Assembly: GCF_003491325.1 (NCBI RefSeq) | Contig: NZ_CP022881.1 | Span: 1,302,001-1,366,000, forward strand | Length of the DNA: 64,000 nt | Direction of reading: 5' to 3' | DNA from: Staphylococcus sp. M0911 | Lineage (GTDB): Bacteria; Bacillota; Bacilli; Staphylococcales; Staphylococcaceae | Shown here: piece by piece, positions 53,199 through 62,029 of the stretch | Position numbering within the stretch: the first letter of the stretch is position 1 | How the letters are laid out: every line of letters begins with the position of its first letter | Notes under the pieces: generated by a model | What the model was told of the DNA's origin: nothing | The model's database searches: none | The model's input: only the letters and a program-made list of their open reading frames with translations | Made by a program: the position numbers and the translations under genes

Positions 53199-53227
53199 TT
53201 GATATGACGCTTTAAGAACATTATGAT
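53199..53227 (+). promoter_or_regulatory. promoter of yppE-ypsA-gpsB
   Basis: TTGATA (53199-53204), 17-base spacer, TATGAT (53222-53227), 26 bases before the yppE start with GGAGG in between. Confidence 0.7.
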
Positions 53228-53253
53228 AAATTAGTCATGTAGGAGGCAACTAG

Positions 53254-53586
53254 ATGCTAGATACTATTCGACAGTTAATAGAGGAAGTCAATCATATGAA
53301 TGACATTTACGAACAAGTTAGAGAATATGACGAAGACAAAGACTTTCACAAAGTGGTTGAACCTTATGTTCGACATATCGATTCACTACTAGATCAACTA
53401 AAACCATATGAGCAATCACTCATTGATACTACTTATATGAATAAACCAAAATTAGACTTATTAATTAAGAATATAGAAGAATTATCCGTTGAATGCCATT
53501 TTAAGCGTACAAGTAGAAAACTTTTCACTGAAAAAATAAAAGCAGTACAATATGATTTGAACAATATTTTAAATAAACATGTTTAA
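53254..53586 (+). CDS. YppE-like DUF1798 protein
   Basis: 110-residue helical protein matching the YppE/DUF1798 family ([29 protein letters not shown], then [23 protein letters not shown]). It forms a four-helix bundle in known structures, but has no assigned activity. First gene of the set yppE-ypsA-gpsB, next to recU-pbp2 as in Bacilli. Confidence 0.82.
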   Translation: MLDTIRQLIEEVNHMNDIYEQVREYDEDKDFHKVVEPYVRHIDSLLDQLKPYEQSLIDTTYMNKPKLDLLIKNIEELSVECHFKRTSRKLFTEKIKAVQYDLNNILNKHV

Positions 53587-53597
53587 AGAGGGAAATT

Positions 53598-54164
53598 ATG
53601 GTTAAAACTGTTTATATCACAGGGTATAAATCTTATGAATTAAATATATTCAAAGATGATGCACCTGAAGTTTACTATTTAAAGGAATTTATAAAACATA
53701 AAATCAAACAATTATTAGATGAAGGATTAGAATGGGTATTAATTCAAGGGCAGATGGGAATAGAATTATGGTCAGCAGAAGTCGTGATTGAATTAAAAGA
53801 AACATATCCTGAACTTAAATTAGGTGTTATTACACCTTTTGAAGGTCATACATCTAAATGGAATGAACAAAATCAAACGAAATACATAAATATGATTAAT
53901 CAAGCAGATTTCTTAGAAAGCGTATTTCATTCAGAATATCAAGGGCCATTCCAATTTAAACGGGCGGACCAATTTATGTTAGACCATACTGACCAAACAT
54001 TATTAATATACGATGAAGAACAAGAAGCGAGTCCTAAATTCTTCAAATCGATGTTAGTTGATTTTATGGAAAAAACAAACTATACTTGTGATATTGTGAC
54101 GTTTGATGAACTCACTGAATTCATCAACGACTTGCAGTGGTCTCAAGATCAAAGTTTCGAATGA
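53598..54164 (+). CDS. ypsA: YpsA, SLOG-family protein linked to cell division
   Basis: 188 residues, DUF1273/YpsA family of the SLOG superfamily (Rossmann-like nucleotide-ligand binding). Conserved N-terminal [32 protein letters not shown] and [18 protein letters not shown] are the family's ligand-pocket segments. S. aureus YpsA is reported to inhibit division when overproduced and to act with GpsB. gpsB starts ten bases after this gene. Confidence 0.9.
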   Translation: MVKTVYITGYKSYELNIFKDDAPEVYYLKEFIKHKIKQLLDEGLEWVLIQGQMGIELWSAEVVIELKETYPELKLGVITPFEGHTSKWNEQNQTKYINMINQADFLESVFHSEYQGPFQFKRADQFMLDHTDQTLLIYDEEQEASPKFFKSMLVDFMEKTNYTCDIVTFDELTEFINDLQWSQDQSFE

Positions 54165-54174
54165 GGTGGAAAAA

Positions 54175-54516
54175 ATGTCAGATGTTTCATTAAAATTATC
54201 AGCGAAAGATATTTATGAAAAAGATTTTGAAAAAACTATGGCTCGTGGCTATAGAAGAGAAGAAGTAGATGCTTTTTTAGATGATATTATTACAGATTAT
54301 CAAAAAATGGCAGACATGAATAACGAAGTTGTAAAACTTTCAGAAGAAAACCACAAACTGAAAAAAGAACTTGAAGAATTAAGATTACGCGTAGCGACAA
54401 CTAGACCACAAGAGAATAAAAACTTTTCTTCAAATGGTTCTAACAATGCATCGTCAAATAATGTTGATATTTTAAAACGTATTTCTAATTTAGAAAAAGC
54501 AGTATTTGGGAAATAA
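54175..54516 (+). CDS. gpsB: cell division protein GpsB
   Basis: DivIVA-like coiled-coil protein that coordinates wall synthesis and FtsZ at the septum. It is 113 residues from ATG 54175, preceded by GAGGTGG. N-terminal membrane-targeting part [35 protein letters not shown]. Coiled coil from about 40 to 75 ([23 protein letters not shown]), a Ser/Asn linker, and a short C-terminal helix ([16 protein letters not shown]). Confidence 0.94.
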   Translation: MSDVSLKLSAKDIYEKDFEKTMARGYRREEVDAFLDDIITDYQKMADMNNEVVKLSEENHKLKKELEELRLRVATTRPQENKNFSSNGSNNASSNNVDILKRISNLEKAVFGK

Positions 54517-54526
54517 TAAATGAATC

Positions 54527-54658
54527 GGTTGAGACAATCCGTGTGATATAAGCCAATGCGTTATATCATATAACTGATAAGTATTGTGACACATGTTCCT
54601 TTTTAATAATGAAGATGTTGCTATCATACTTGAAAAAGCTTTGTCTCAACCTTTTTTT
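54527..54658 (+). ncRNA. candidate structured RNA / long-hairpin terminator after gpsB
   Basis: Perfect 11-bp arms GGTTGAGACAA (54527-54537) and TTGTCTCAACC (54641-54651) enclose about 100 bases and are followed by T7. Inside, TGATATAA / TTATATCA and AAGTAT / ATACTT can pair, giving a branched fold. It may be just the gpsB terminator or a small RNA made by processing. I do not recognise a known family. Confidence 0.5.
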
Positions 54659-54668
54659 ATGTTATACT
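54641..54668 (+). promoter_or_regulatory. rnpB promoter
   Basis: TTGTCT (54641-54646), 16-base spacer, TATACT (54663-54668). The predicted start (about 54675) coincides with the first base of RNase P helix P1. The -35 lies in the right arm of the gpsB hairpin. Confidence 0.7.
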
Positions 54669-54674
54669 CTCAAA

Positions 54675-55070
54675 GGTGATATTTTGGGTGATCGCTATAG
54701 TGATATAGAGGAAAGTCCATGCTCACACAGTCTGAGATGGCTGTAGTGTTCGTGCTTGATGAAACAATAAATCAAGGCATTAATTTGACGGCAACGAAAT
54801 AACCTAAGTCTATTGATATGGTTAGAATAGTTTGAAAGTGCCACAGTGACGTAGCTTTTATAGAAATATAAAAGGTGGAACGCGGTAAACCCCTCGAGTG
54901 AGCAATCCAAATTAGGTAGGAGCACTTGTTTAGCGGAATTCAACGTATAAACGAGACACATGCATATATTTGTGATGTGTAGACAGATGGTTACCACCAA
55001 CGTACCAGTGTGACTAGTGCACGTTATGAGTACAATGGTACAGAACATGGCTTACAGAAATATCACCACT
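54675..55070 (+). ncRNA. rnpB: RNase P RNA, Bacillus type (class B)
   Basis: Catalytic RNA that trims tRNA 5' leaders. Helix P1 is GGTGATATTT (54675-54684) with AAATATCACC (55058-55067). The conserved GAGGAAAGTCC (near 54710) and the CR-IV/CR-V block with AGTTAGATTTAG-type ACAGAA end (ACAGAACATGGCTTACAGAAATA) are in place. AACCCCTCGAGTGAGCAATCC and TAGGAGCACT mark the central core. About 395 bases, as in other staphylococci and Bacillus. Confidence 0.95.
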
Positions 55071-55075
55071 AGTTT

Positions 55076-55105
55076 AGCTCTCCCATACAACGGAGAGCTT
55101 TTTTA
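55076..55105 (+). terminator. terminator of rnpB
   Basis: AGCTCTCC / GGAGAGCT with loop CATACAAC and T6. Confidence 0.9.
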
Positions 55106-55237
55106 ATGTCAATAAACGGTATTCACATTTATAAATGATCAACTATAAGCCGAAATGAATCACACTATATGATTAAATTTTAAATCTAACTCTGTTAGAA
55201 TAAACATAACGAAATTAATCCAAAAGGAGAACAACGC

Positions 55238-56380
55238 ATGTTTCAATTATTAGCAGTATGTCCAATGGGGCTTGAATCAATCGTAGCCAAAGAAATTCAA
55301 GAACTAGGTTACGAAACACAAGTAGAAAATGGGCGTATCTTTTTTGAAGGTGACGAAAACGCCATCGTCAAATGTAACTTATGGCTACGTACCGCAGACC
55401 GTGTCAAAATTGTCATGGGCCAATTTAAAGCAACAACCTTCGATGAATTATTTGAAAAAACAAAAGCATTACCATGGGAGTCAATTATAGACCAACAAGG
55501 GAACTTTCCAGTTCAAGGTCGTAGTGTCAAATCTACCTTATATAGCGTGCCAGATTGCCAAGCTATTACTAAAAAAGCAATCGTAGAACGTCTTAAACAT
55601 GCATATAATGAAAAAGGATGGCTCAACGAATCAGGTGCAAAATATCCTGTAGAAGTATCCATATTAAAAGATAAAGCACTTCTTACCATTGATACGTCTG
55701 GTTCAGGGTTAAATCGACGCGGCTATCGTTTAGCGCAAGGGGAAGCGCCTATTAAAGAAACATTAGCTGCTAGTTTGATTAAGTTAGCTAATTGGACTGG
55801 CGATACACCACTTATCGATCCATTCTGTGGTTCAGGAACGATTGCCATTGAAGCATGTCTTATCGCACAAAATATCGCACCTGGATTTAACAGAGACTTT
55901 GTATCTGAAGAATGGAATATCATGCCACCAAACATTTATGACGATATGCGCGATGAAGCTGACAAACACGCGAATTATGATAGAGAAATCCAAGTATATG
56001 CCTCAGATATTGACCCAGGGATGGTTGAAATCGCAAAACGCAATGCAGAAGAAGTTGGATTAGCTGATATCATTCAATTCAGTGTAAAAGATGTAAATAC
56101 ATTAACAATCGATACTGAAGAACCCATTGCACTAATCGGTAATCCACCTTATGGTGAACGTATCGGTGATAGAGACGAAGTTGAAGAAATGTATCGATAT
56201 ATTGGTAAGTTAATGAAACAACACGATTATTTATCAACTTATATCTTAACAAGTAATAAAGAATACGAACATTTAGTTAATAAAAAAGCAACAAAACGCC
56301 GTAAGTTGTTTAATGGCTATATCGAATGTACGTATTATCAATATTGGGGTAAGAAACCACAAATCAATAAAGAATCATAA
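55238..56380 (+). CDS. THUMP-domain class I methyltransferase (RlmL/YpsC-like)
   Basis: 380 residues. N-terminal ferredoxin-like/THUMP RNA-binding domain (MFQLLAVCPMGLESIVAKEIQELGY). C-terminal SAM-dependent methylase with motif I PLIDPFCGSGTIAIEA and catalytic motif IV LIGNPPYGERI. The NPPY signature implies N-methylation of a purine or guanine. By homology to RlmL it probably makes m2G in 23S rRNA, but the target base cannot be read here. Its position after rnpB is that of ypsC in B. subtilis. Confidence 0.9.
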   Translation: MFQLLAVCPMGLESIVAKEIQELGYETQVENGRIFFEGDENAIVKCNLWLRTADRVKIVMGQFKATTFDELFEKTKALPWESIIDQQGNFPVQGRSVKSTLYSVPDCQAITKKAIVERLKHAYNEKGWLNESGAKYPVEVSILKDKALLTIDTSGSGLNRRGYRLAQGEAPIKETLAASLIKLANWTGDTPLIDPFCGSGTIAIEACLIAQNIAPGFNRDFVSEEWNIMPPNIYDDMRDEADKHANYDREIQVYASDIDPGMVEIAKRNAEEVGLADIIQFSVKDVNTLTIDTEEPIALIGNPPYGERIGDRDEVEEMYRYIGKLMKQHDYLSTYILTSNKEYEHLVNKKATKRRKLFNGYIECTYYQYWGKKPQINKES

Positions 56381-56404
56381 TGATTAAAATCAAATCAATT
56401 CATT

Positions 56405-56451
56405 AGCACTCTCAATTCAACTGTAGTAAGGTTGGATTAAGAGTGTTTTAA
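56405..56451 (+). terminator. terminator after the THUMP methyltransferase gene
   Basis: Imperfect stem GCACTCT...TTCAAC / GGTTGGA...AGAGTG followed by TTTTA. Confidence 0.65.
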
Positions 56452-56464
56452 TTTAAATTACTTT

Positions 56465-56495
56465 TATAATTAATAAATATAATAATCATTATTAT
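56465..56495 (+). promoter_or_regulatory. -10 element with Fur/PerR-like box
   Basis: TATAAT (56465-56470) is followed by TAATAAT-C-ATTATTA (56480-56494), a perfect 7-1-7 inverted repeat that extends to 8-1-8 (56479-56495). It differs from the Fur (TGATAATnATTATCA) and PerR (TTATAATnATTATAA) consensus at one position per arm. It lies over the expected transcription start, a typical repressor position. The -35 is weak. Confidence 0.55.
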
Positions 56496-56512
56496 TGAGA
56501 GGAGTAATTAAT

Positions 56513-57151
56513 ATGAAGAATGTTTTAATTATTGGGGCAAATGGACGTGTGGCTATCGAAGCGACAAAAATTTTCTTAGAGAATTCAAACTTTAATGTGA
56601 ACCTGTTCTTAAGAAATGCACATCGTATCCCTGACTACGCTTCAAACAGAGTTACAGTCTTTGAAGGCGATGCTAAGAACCAACAAGATTTAGAACAAGC
56701 CTTAGACAACATAGATATTGTTTTTACTGGTACCTCTGGCTCATTAAATCGTCACGCTGAAACGATTGTTAAAGCGATGGATGCTAAAGGTATTAAACGA
56801 TTAATTTTAATTGCTGCACCTGGTATTTACGATGAGTTACCAGAAGCTTTCAATGAATGGAATAAGCAACAGTTTGGAGACAAGTTAAACTTATACCGTC
56901 AAGCAGCTGATACAATCGAGCAATCCGACTTAGACTATACAATTATTAGACCAGGTTGGTTAACAGATAAAAATGAAAATATATATGAAATCAGCAGTAA
57001 AGAAGGGGCTTTTGAAGGTACTGAAGTATCAAGAAAAAGTGTCGCTAATTTAGCAGTACAAATTGCAAAGCACCCTGAATTACATTCAAAAGAGAATATC
57101 GGTGTATTTAAGCCAGGAACTGAAGGCAACAAACCCTCATGGTTTGAATAA
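56513..57151 (+). CDS. NAD(P)-binding atypical SDR (NmrA/SDR_a5-like)
   Basis: 212 residues from ATG 56513, with AGAGGAG upstream. N-terminal Rossmann motif MKNVLIIGANGRVAIEA (GxNGxxG variant), later VFTGTSGSLNR and the YTIIRPGWLTD segment typical of atypical SDRs with NAD(P)H-flavin-reductase-like fold. No canonical YxxxK site is seen, so it may sense or reduce small ligands. Its upstream iron/peroxide-type operator suggests induction under oxidative or iron stress. Confidence 0.85.
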   Translation: MKNVLIIGANGRVAIEATKIFLENSNFNVNLFLRNAHRIPDYASNRVTVFEGDAKNQQDLEQALDNIDIVFTGTSGSLNRHAETIVKAMDAKGIKRLILIAAPGIYDELPEAFNEWNKQQFGDKLNLYRQAADTIEQSDLDYTIIRPGWLTDKNENIYEISSKEGAFEGTEVSRKSVANLAVQIAKHPELHSKENIGVFKPGTEGNKPSWFE

Positions 57152-57233
57152 TCCTGCCTAAAATTCATAGGTTTTAAACGATATATATGATAATATTTTA
57201 AGTAATATCATAATCTATGATAACTGACTTATT

Positions 57234-57313
57234 AAGAAGAGGTTATGACAACGTCACTTACATTAAAATTTGGTATAGAATTTTAAATCACTTTGTCTTA
57301 ATCTCTTCTTTTT
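57234..57313 (+). terminator. long two-part hairpin terminator before dynA
   Basis: AAGAAGAG (57234-57241) plus GACAA (57247-57251) pair with TTGTC (57293-57297) plus CTCTTCTT (57303-57310), followed by T5. An inner stem TAAAATT / AATTTTA closes the loop. It resembles the hairpin after gpsB in using GACAA/TTGTC arms. Confidence 0.6.
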
Positions 57314-57343
57314 TATTGACTGAACTAAAGGGGATTAATACGC

Positions 57344-60300
57344 ATGACACATACAGAACAGTTAGACATTTTATATAAATTAAAAAAAAGAAGTAGAAAA
57401 ATCAAATAACACTGCTTTACTAAATACTATTAATCAAGTGATTAAAAAAGTATATAAAAATCAATTTACAATATCATTTGTTGGTCACTTTTCAGCTGGT
57501 AAATCAACACTTATCAACTTGTTATTAGAGCAAGATATTCTACCAAGCTCTCCAGTACCTACTACTAGTAATACAGCCATTGTATCGGTATCTGATACAG
57601 AAGATATCATCGCAAACTTGCCAAACCAACAATACACAAAGCTAAAAACATATGATGAAGTTAAACAAATGAATCGTCAAAATATAGATGTAGAATCTGT
57701 AGAGATTAACTTCCAATCCGATAAATTCGACAAAGGGTTTACATTCCAAGATACACCTGGTGTCGATTCTAATGTCGCAACACATCAAACAACTACTGAG
57801 CAATTTATGTATACGAGTAATGTTTTATTTTATACTGTTGACTATAATCATGTGCAATCTGCACTTAATTTTCAATTTATGAAAAGAATTAATGAAGTGG
57901 GCATTCCAGTAGTATTTATCATTAATCAAATAGATAAACATAATGATGATGAACTTTCATTTGATACATTCAAATCTAGAGTTGAGAAATCTATCAATGA
58001 ATGGGACATCGATTTACAACATATATATTACGTCTCAAAATTCGATCATCCTAAAAATCAAATCGATGAATTATCAGAGTACCTATTGTATTTAGACAAG
58101 CATAGAGAGGCAATGGAAACATATGTGGAACGTACTGTTTCATTCATCACAGATGCTCAACTTTCATATATTCAAAATGAAATGCAAAGTATACTTGAAT
58201 ACCTGAATATTGAAGAGGATGAGTTTGAACAAGCTTATTTAAATTTCCAACAAACACAAGCCGTTTCAGAAGAAGCACAACTACTCAATGATAAAGACAA
58301 ATTAAAAGCGTACCTTAAACAAAAACGTAAAGATATATTAGAAAACGCCTATATTATGACACATGATATGCGCGAACAACTACGTTCTTATTTAGAAAGT
58401 AAGGCTACTGACTTTAAAGTAGGCGGACTCTTTAATAAGGCTAAAAAGAAAGAGGAAGCACAAACTGAACGTTTAGATAAAGCCATCAGCATGCTTCAAG
58501 AAAAGATTAATACTCAAATACGTCAACCTATGCGTGAAGACATGTCATTCTTAACGCGTTTTATCAATCAAAAAAATATAAACGAACATATACTTAACCA
58601 ATCATATGATATTCCAAATGATTTAGTTTCATCACTATATCAACCACAAACAACGATTAGTAATACGTATGTATTAACTTTTTCAGATGAAGTGGTTAAA
58701 GCAATCAATCAATTTGTTGAACGTCAATCGAATCCGTTATTTGAAAAAGCTATTCAACATGTACAAGCTAATGAAATTGAAACTGAAGATAATGATACAT
58801 CAGATGAATATCAACGATACTTAGAATTAAATAACTTAAAAGACTCCATCACTACACGCAATTATCAACATTACTATATACATTTGGAAGACTCTTTAGA
58901 TAAGTTAACTGGTCGCACTGAAGCGAATTTCACTATTAAAGAAGAACATGATACAACACACCATCAACATCGTGACCATATTCAAGCCAGTGATGACACA
59001 GTAAGTCGTTCACAAGTAGATATAGAAAAAGCTTTAAATATCATCGAAGATATTCCATTATTCGAGCGTACACAAACGGATATTAAACAAACACTCACGC
59101 GTTTAGACCAAAAAATCACTAAGATTGGTGTATTCGGTACATTTAGTGCAGGTAAGAGTAGTTTAATAAATGCTTTATTAGGTGATAATTACTTAGTTAG
59201 CTCACCAAATCCGACAACGGCAGCTACCACAGAACTAACTTACGGGGAAAGTAGTAGCATTACATTAAAATCATCAAAGCAATTACTAGATGAGATTAAC
59301 CAATTACTTGAGTTCTTTAATCAGTCATTCTCGTCTTTAGATGAGTTTATCAATAGCGATATTACTCAATTAAAATCAAAACTAGAAAAAAATCAACTTG
59401 CCTTTATTTCAGCAGTTGAAAAGCATTACGACATGTATATCAATATGCTAGAAGAAGGGGAAGTACATCACATTTCACAAGAAGATGTCAAAAAATGGTC
59501 TGCCGAAGATGAATATGCAACTTTCGTTAAAACAGTACATTTACAAGTACCTGTTGAATGGCTTAAAGGTAAGATTGTTGTCGATTCACTTGGTTTACAT
59601 TCCAATAACCAACGTCATACAAACGAAACTGAACAAATCCTTACGTCATCAGACTTAATTTTATACGTCAGTTATTTCAATCATTCATTTACTGATAATG
59701 ACAAAGCATTCATTGAACATATGAAAGATATGAATCAGTTAAATGAAAACCAAGCATTCAAAATGATTATTAATGCTGTTGATTTAGCCGAAAGTGATGA
59801 AGACCTTAATGCTGTTAAAGATTATGTTGCCGATGCACTTAACCAAGTTCAATTACAATCTGAAGTATTTGGTGTGTCTAGTCGAGAAGCATTAAAATCA
59901 AGTGATGAAGGTATGGATCAATTAAAAGAAAGCATTCAACATTTCGTCGATGTAGAATCTAAAACTATCTTAGAACAACAAATGATTCACCAACTCCAAC
60001 AAATTGATCAGTCCTATCAAGACATGATTTCAGAGTTTGAAACCAATAAAGATGATATCGCGAAACGTCAACGTAAATTAGAATCATACAAAGACAAAGA
60101 GAGACTTGAAAACCAATTAATTGCTACTACAACCCAACATACGAATAATGAAGTCGAAGAACAAGTCTATCATTTAAATCAAAGATTAAAGCTCCAGTTA
60201 ATGGATGATATTAAGTCTGTTTATAACAGTCAAATGACGCAAAATAGTGATTTCAATGCTGAAAAGAAAAATTCAACTAAAATATATCTAGATCAAATTC

Positions 60301-60791
60301 ATCAAAGAATGTTTTTAGAGCAATCATTAATTACTGAAAGAATCAAGAAATATTTTAACCAACAATTAGACGAACAAGTTGCACCTGTCTTGCAACAGTT
60401 AAGTCAATTGCATATTATCGTACATCCACGCTTCAATTTACAACCAGATGTTGTCGATCAACCATTGCTTCATATTGATTTAAACGATATGATGGCTGAA
60501 TTGCCTAAACAATTAACGAAACGTAAAATTTTAAATGCGAATGCTCAAAAAGATATTCACGAAGCAATTTGTCAAAGTACATTAGAACTACTTCAACCTA
60601 ACTTTAGTCGCTCAAGACAACAACTTGAAACATATGTTGATCAAATGTCTGACGAAGCAGAACAACAATTCAATAGCATTGAAGATAATATTCAAAGTCA
60701 GATCAATGAATTATTATCATTTGAATTAGACGAATCATTAATTTCACAACTTAAAGATAAGCACCAACAACTTGAAGCAATTATATATTAA
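57344..60791 (+). CDS. dynA: double dynamin-like GTPase (DynA family), frameshifted near the 5' end
   Basis: Membrane-remodelling large GTPase with two dynamin modules; B. subtilis DynA fuses membranes and protects against pores and phage. ATG 57344 with AAAGGGG gives MTHTEQLDILYKLKK, then stops at 57407. The family sequence (EVEKSNNTALLNTINQVIKK) continues in the next frame after an A8 run (57382-57389), and seven As would restore it. The remaining 1100 residues are open: first P-loop GHFSAGKST (K53), DTPGV, NQID; second P-loop GTFSAGKSS (K604), DSLGL, coiled coils throughout. The intended length is 1148 residues. An internal GTG at 57438 lacks a ribosome binding site. Confidence 0.88.
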
Positions 60792-60809
60792 GAAAGAAGG
60801 ACAATCGAA

Positions 60810-61688
60810 ATGCCTAATAAAGTATTACTCGTCGATGGCATGGCTTTATTATTTAGACATTTTTTCGCAACGAGTCTGCACAATCAATTTATGTACAATT
60901 CAAAAGGAGTTCCGACTAACGGAATTCAAGGGTTTGTACGTCATATCTTTTCAGCTATCCACGAGATCCAACCTACACATGTAGCTGTTTGTTGGGATAT
61001 GGGGCAATCAACCTTCAGAAATGACATGTTTGAAGGTTATAAACAAAATCGCTCAGCACCACCAGAGGAGCTCATTCCACAATTTGACTATGTCAAAGAG
61101 ATTTCTGAACAATTTGGTTTCGTTAATATCGGTGTGACAAATTATGAAGCCGATGATGTGATTGGTACATTAGCACAAACCTATTCCACTGATAACGATG
61201 TTTATATTATTACCGGCGATAGAGATTTGTTACAATGTATCAACGAAAATGTTGAAGTATGGCTCATTAAGAAAGGCTTTAATATTTATAATCGATATAC
61301 CTTACATCGATTTAATGAAGAATATGAATTAGCGCCGAAACAATTGATCGATATCAAAGCGTTTATGGGTGACACAGCTGATGGTTATGCAGGCGTTAAA
61401 GGTATTGGCGAGAAAACTGCACTCAAATTGATTCAACAATATGGTAGTGTTGAAGAGGTAATTAATCAAATTGATACCTTAACACCGGGCCAAAGAAAGA
61501 AAATTAACGACAATATCAATGAACTACACTTATCAAAGCGTTTAGCTGAAATTCATACAAATGTACCTATCGATAGTGCGCAATTGTTCCAAGATATGGC
61601 ATTTGCAACTACGCTTAACCATATATTATCAATCTGTAATGAACATGAACTATACGTTTCCGGTAAATATATATCAAGCCATTTATAA
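60810..61688 (+). CDS. 5'-3' exonuclease / flap endonuclease (YpcP-like)
   Basis: 292 residues, resembling the N-terminal nuclease domain of DNA polymerase I without the polymerase. Metal-binding acidic residues are visible in VLLVDGMALLFRHFF, VCWDMGQSTFRND, NYEADDVIGTLA and ITGDRDLLQ. The DNA-binding helix-3-turn is GVKGIGEKTALKLI. It probably removes RNA primers and flaps, backing up PolI. It starts 18 bases after dynA, so the two are likely co-transcribed, as in S. aureus. Confidence 0.92.
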   Translation: MPNKVLLVDGMALLFRHFFATSLHNQFMYNSKGVPTNGIQGFVRHIFSAIHEIQPTHVAVCWDMGQSTFRNDMFEGYKQNRSAPPEELIPQFDYVKEISEQFGFVNIGVTNYEADDVIGTLAQTYSTDNDVYIITGDRDLLQCINENVEVWLIKKGFNIYNRYTLHRFNEEYELAPKQLIDIKAFMGDTADGYAGVKGIGEKTALKLIQQYGSVEEVINQIDTLTPGQRKKINDNINELHLSKRLAEIHTNVPIDSAQLFQDMAFATTLNHILSICNEHELYVSGKYISSHL

Positions 61689-61698
61689 AATCATAAAC

Positions 61699-61750
61699 AA
61701 AGCGACTCATACAATTATCTTAAACAAGGTAATCTATGAGTCGCTTTTTA
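61699..61750 (+). terminator. terminator of dynA-exonuclease unit
   Basis: AGCGACTCATA / TATGAGTCGCT followed by T5. Confidence 0.9.
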
Positions 61751-62029
61751 TTTTTATAATCGAATTAAATTAAAATAATTTTAATTTATCCTATATCCAA
61801 TTACACTTATATAAAATTTATTATATTATTATATAGAACGTTAATAAATTGTTCAACATTATGTTGTGATGTATGTCGATTTGTCTGTTTTTTATCATTT
61901 ATTTGAGAAATCATAACAATGATAATGAATCAATATATATCAAATCATAACCTTAATTAACAGACCTACATACCTATCACAACTACAACATCAGAGACAC
62001 AACAACAAGATAAGGAGTGAACAATAGCT

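Noticed and set aside
54695..55048. 117-codon open frame on the minus strand
   Set aside because: It lies entirely inside the RNase P RNA gene, antisense to it, with no ribosome binding site or protein family resemblance.
57438..57446. Alternative GTG start for the dynamin-like gene downstream of the frameshift
   Set aside because: No Shine-Dalgarno sequence precedes it and it would cut off conserved N-terminal residues just before the first P-loop.
61915..61940. GATAATGAATCA, a Fur-box-like string upstream of ebh
   Set aside because: Only the left half matches the consensus and the right half fails. Such strings are common in AT-rich staphylococcal DNA.
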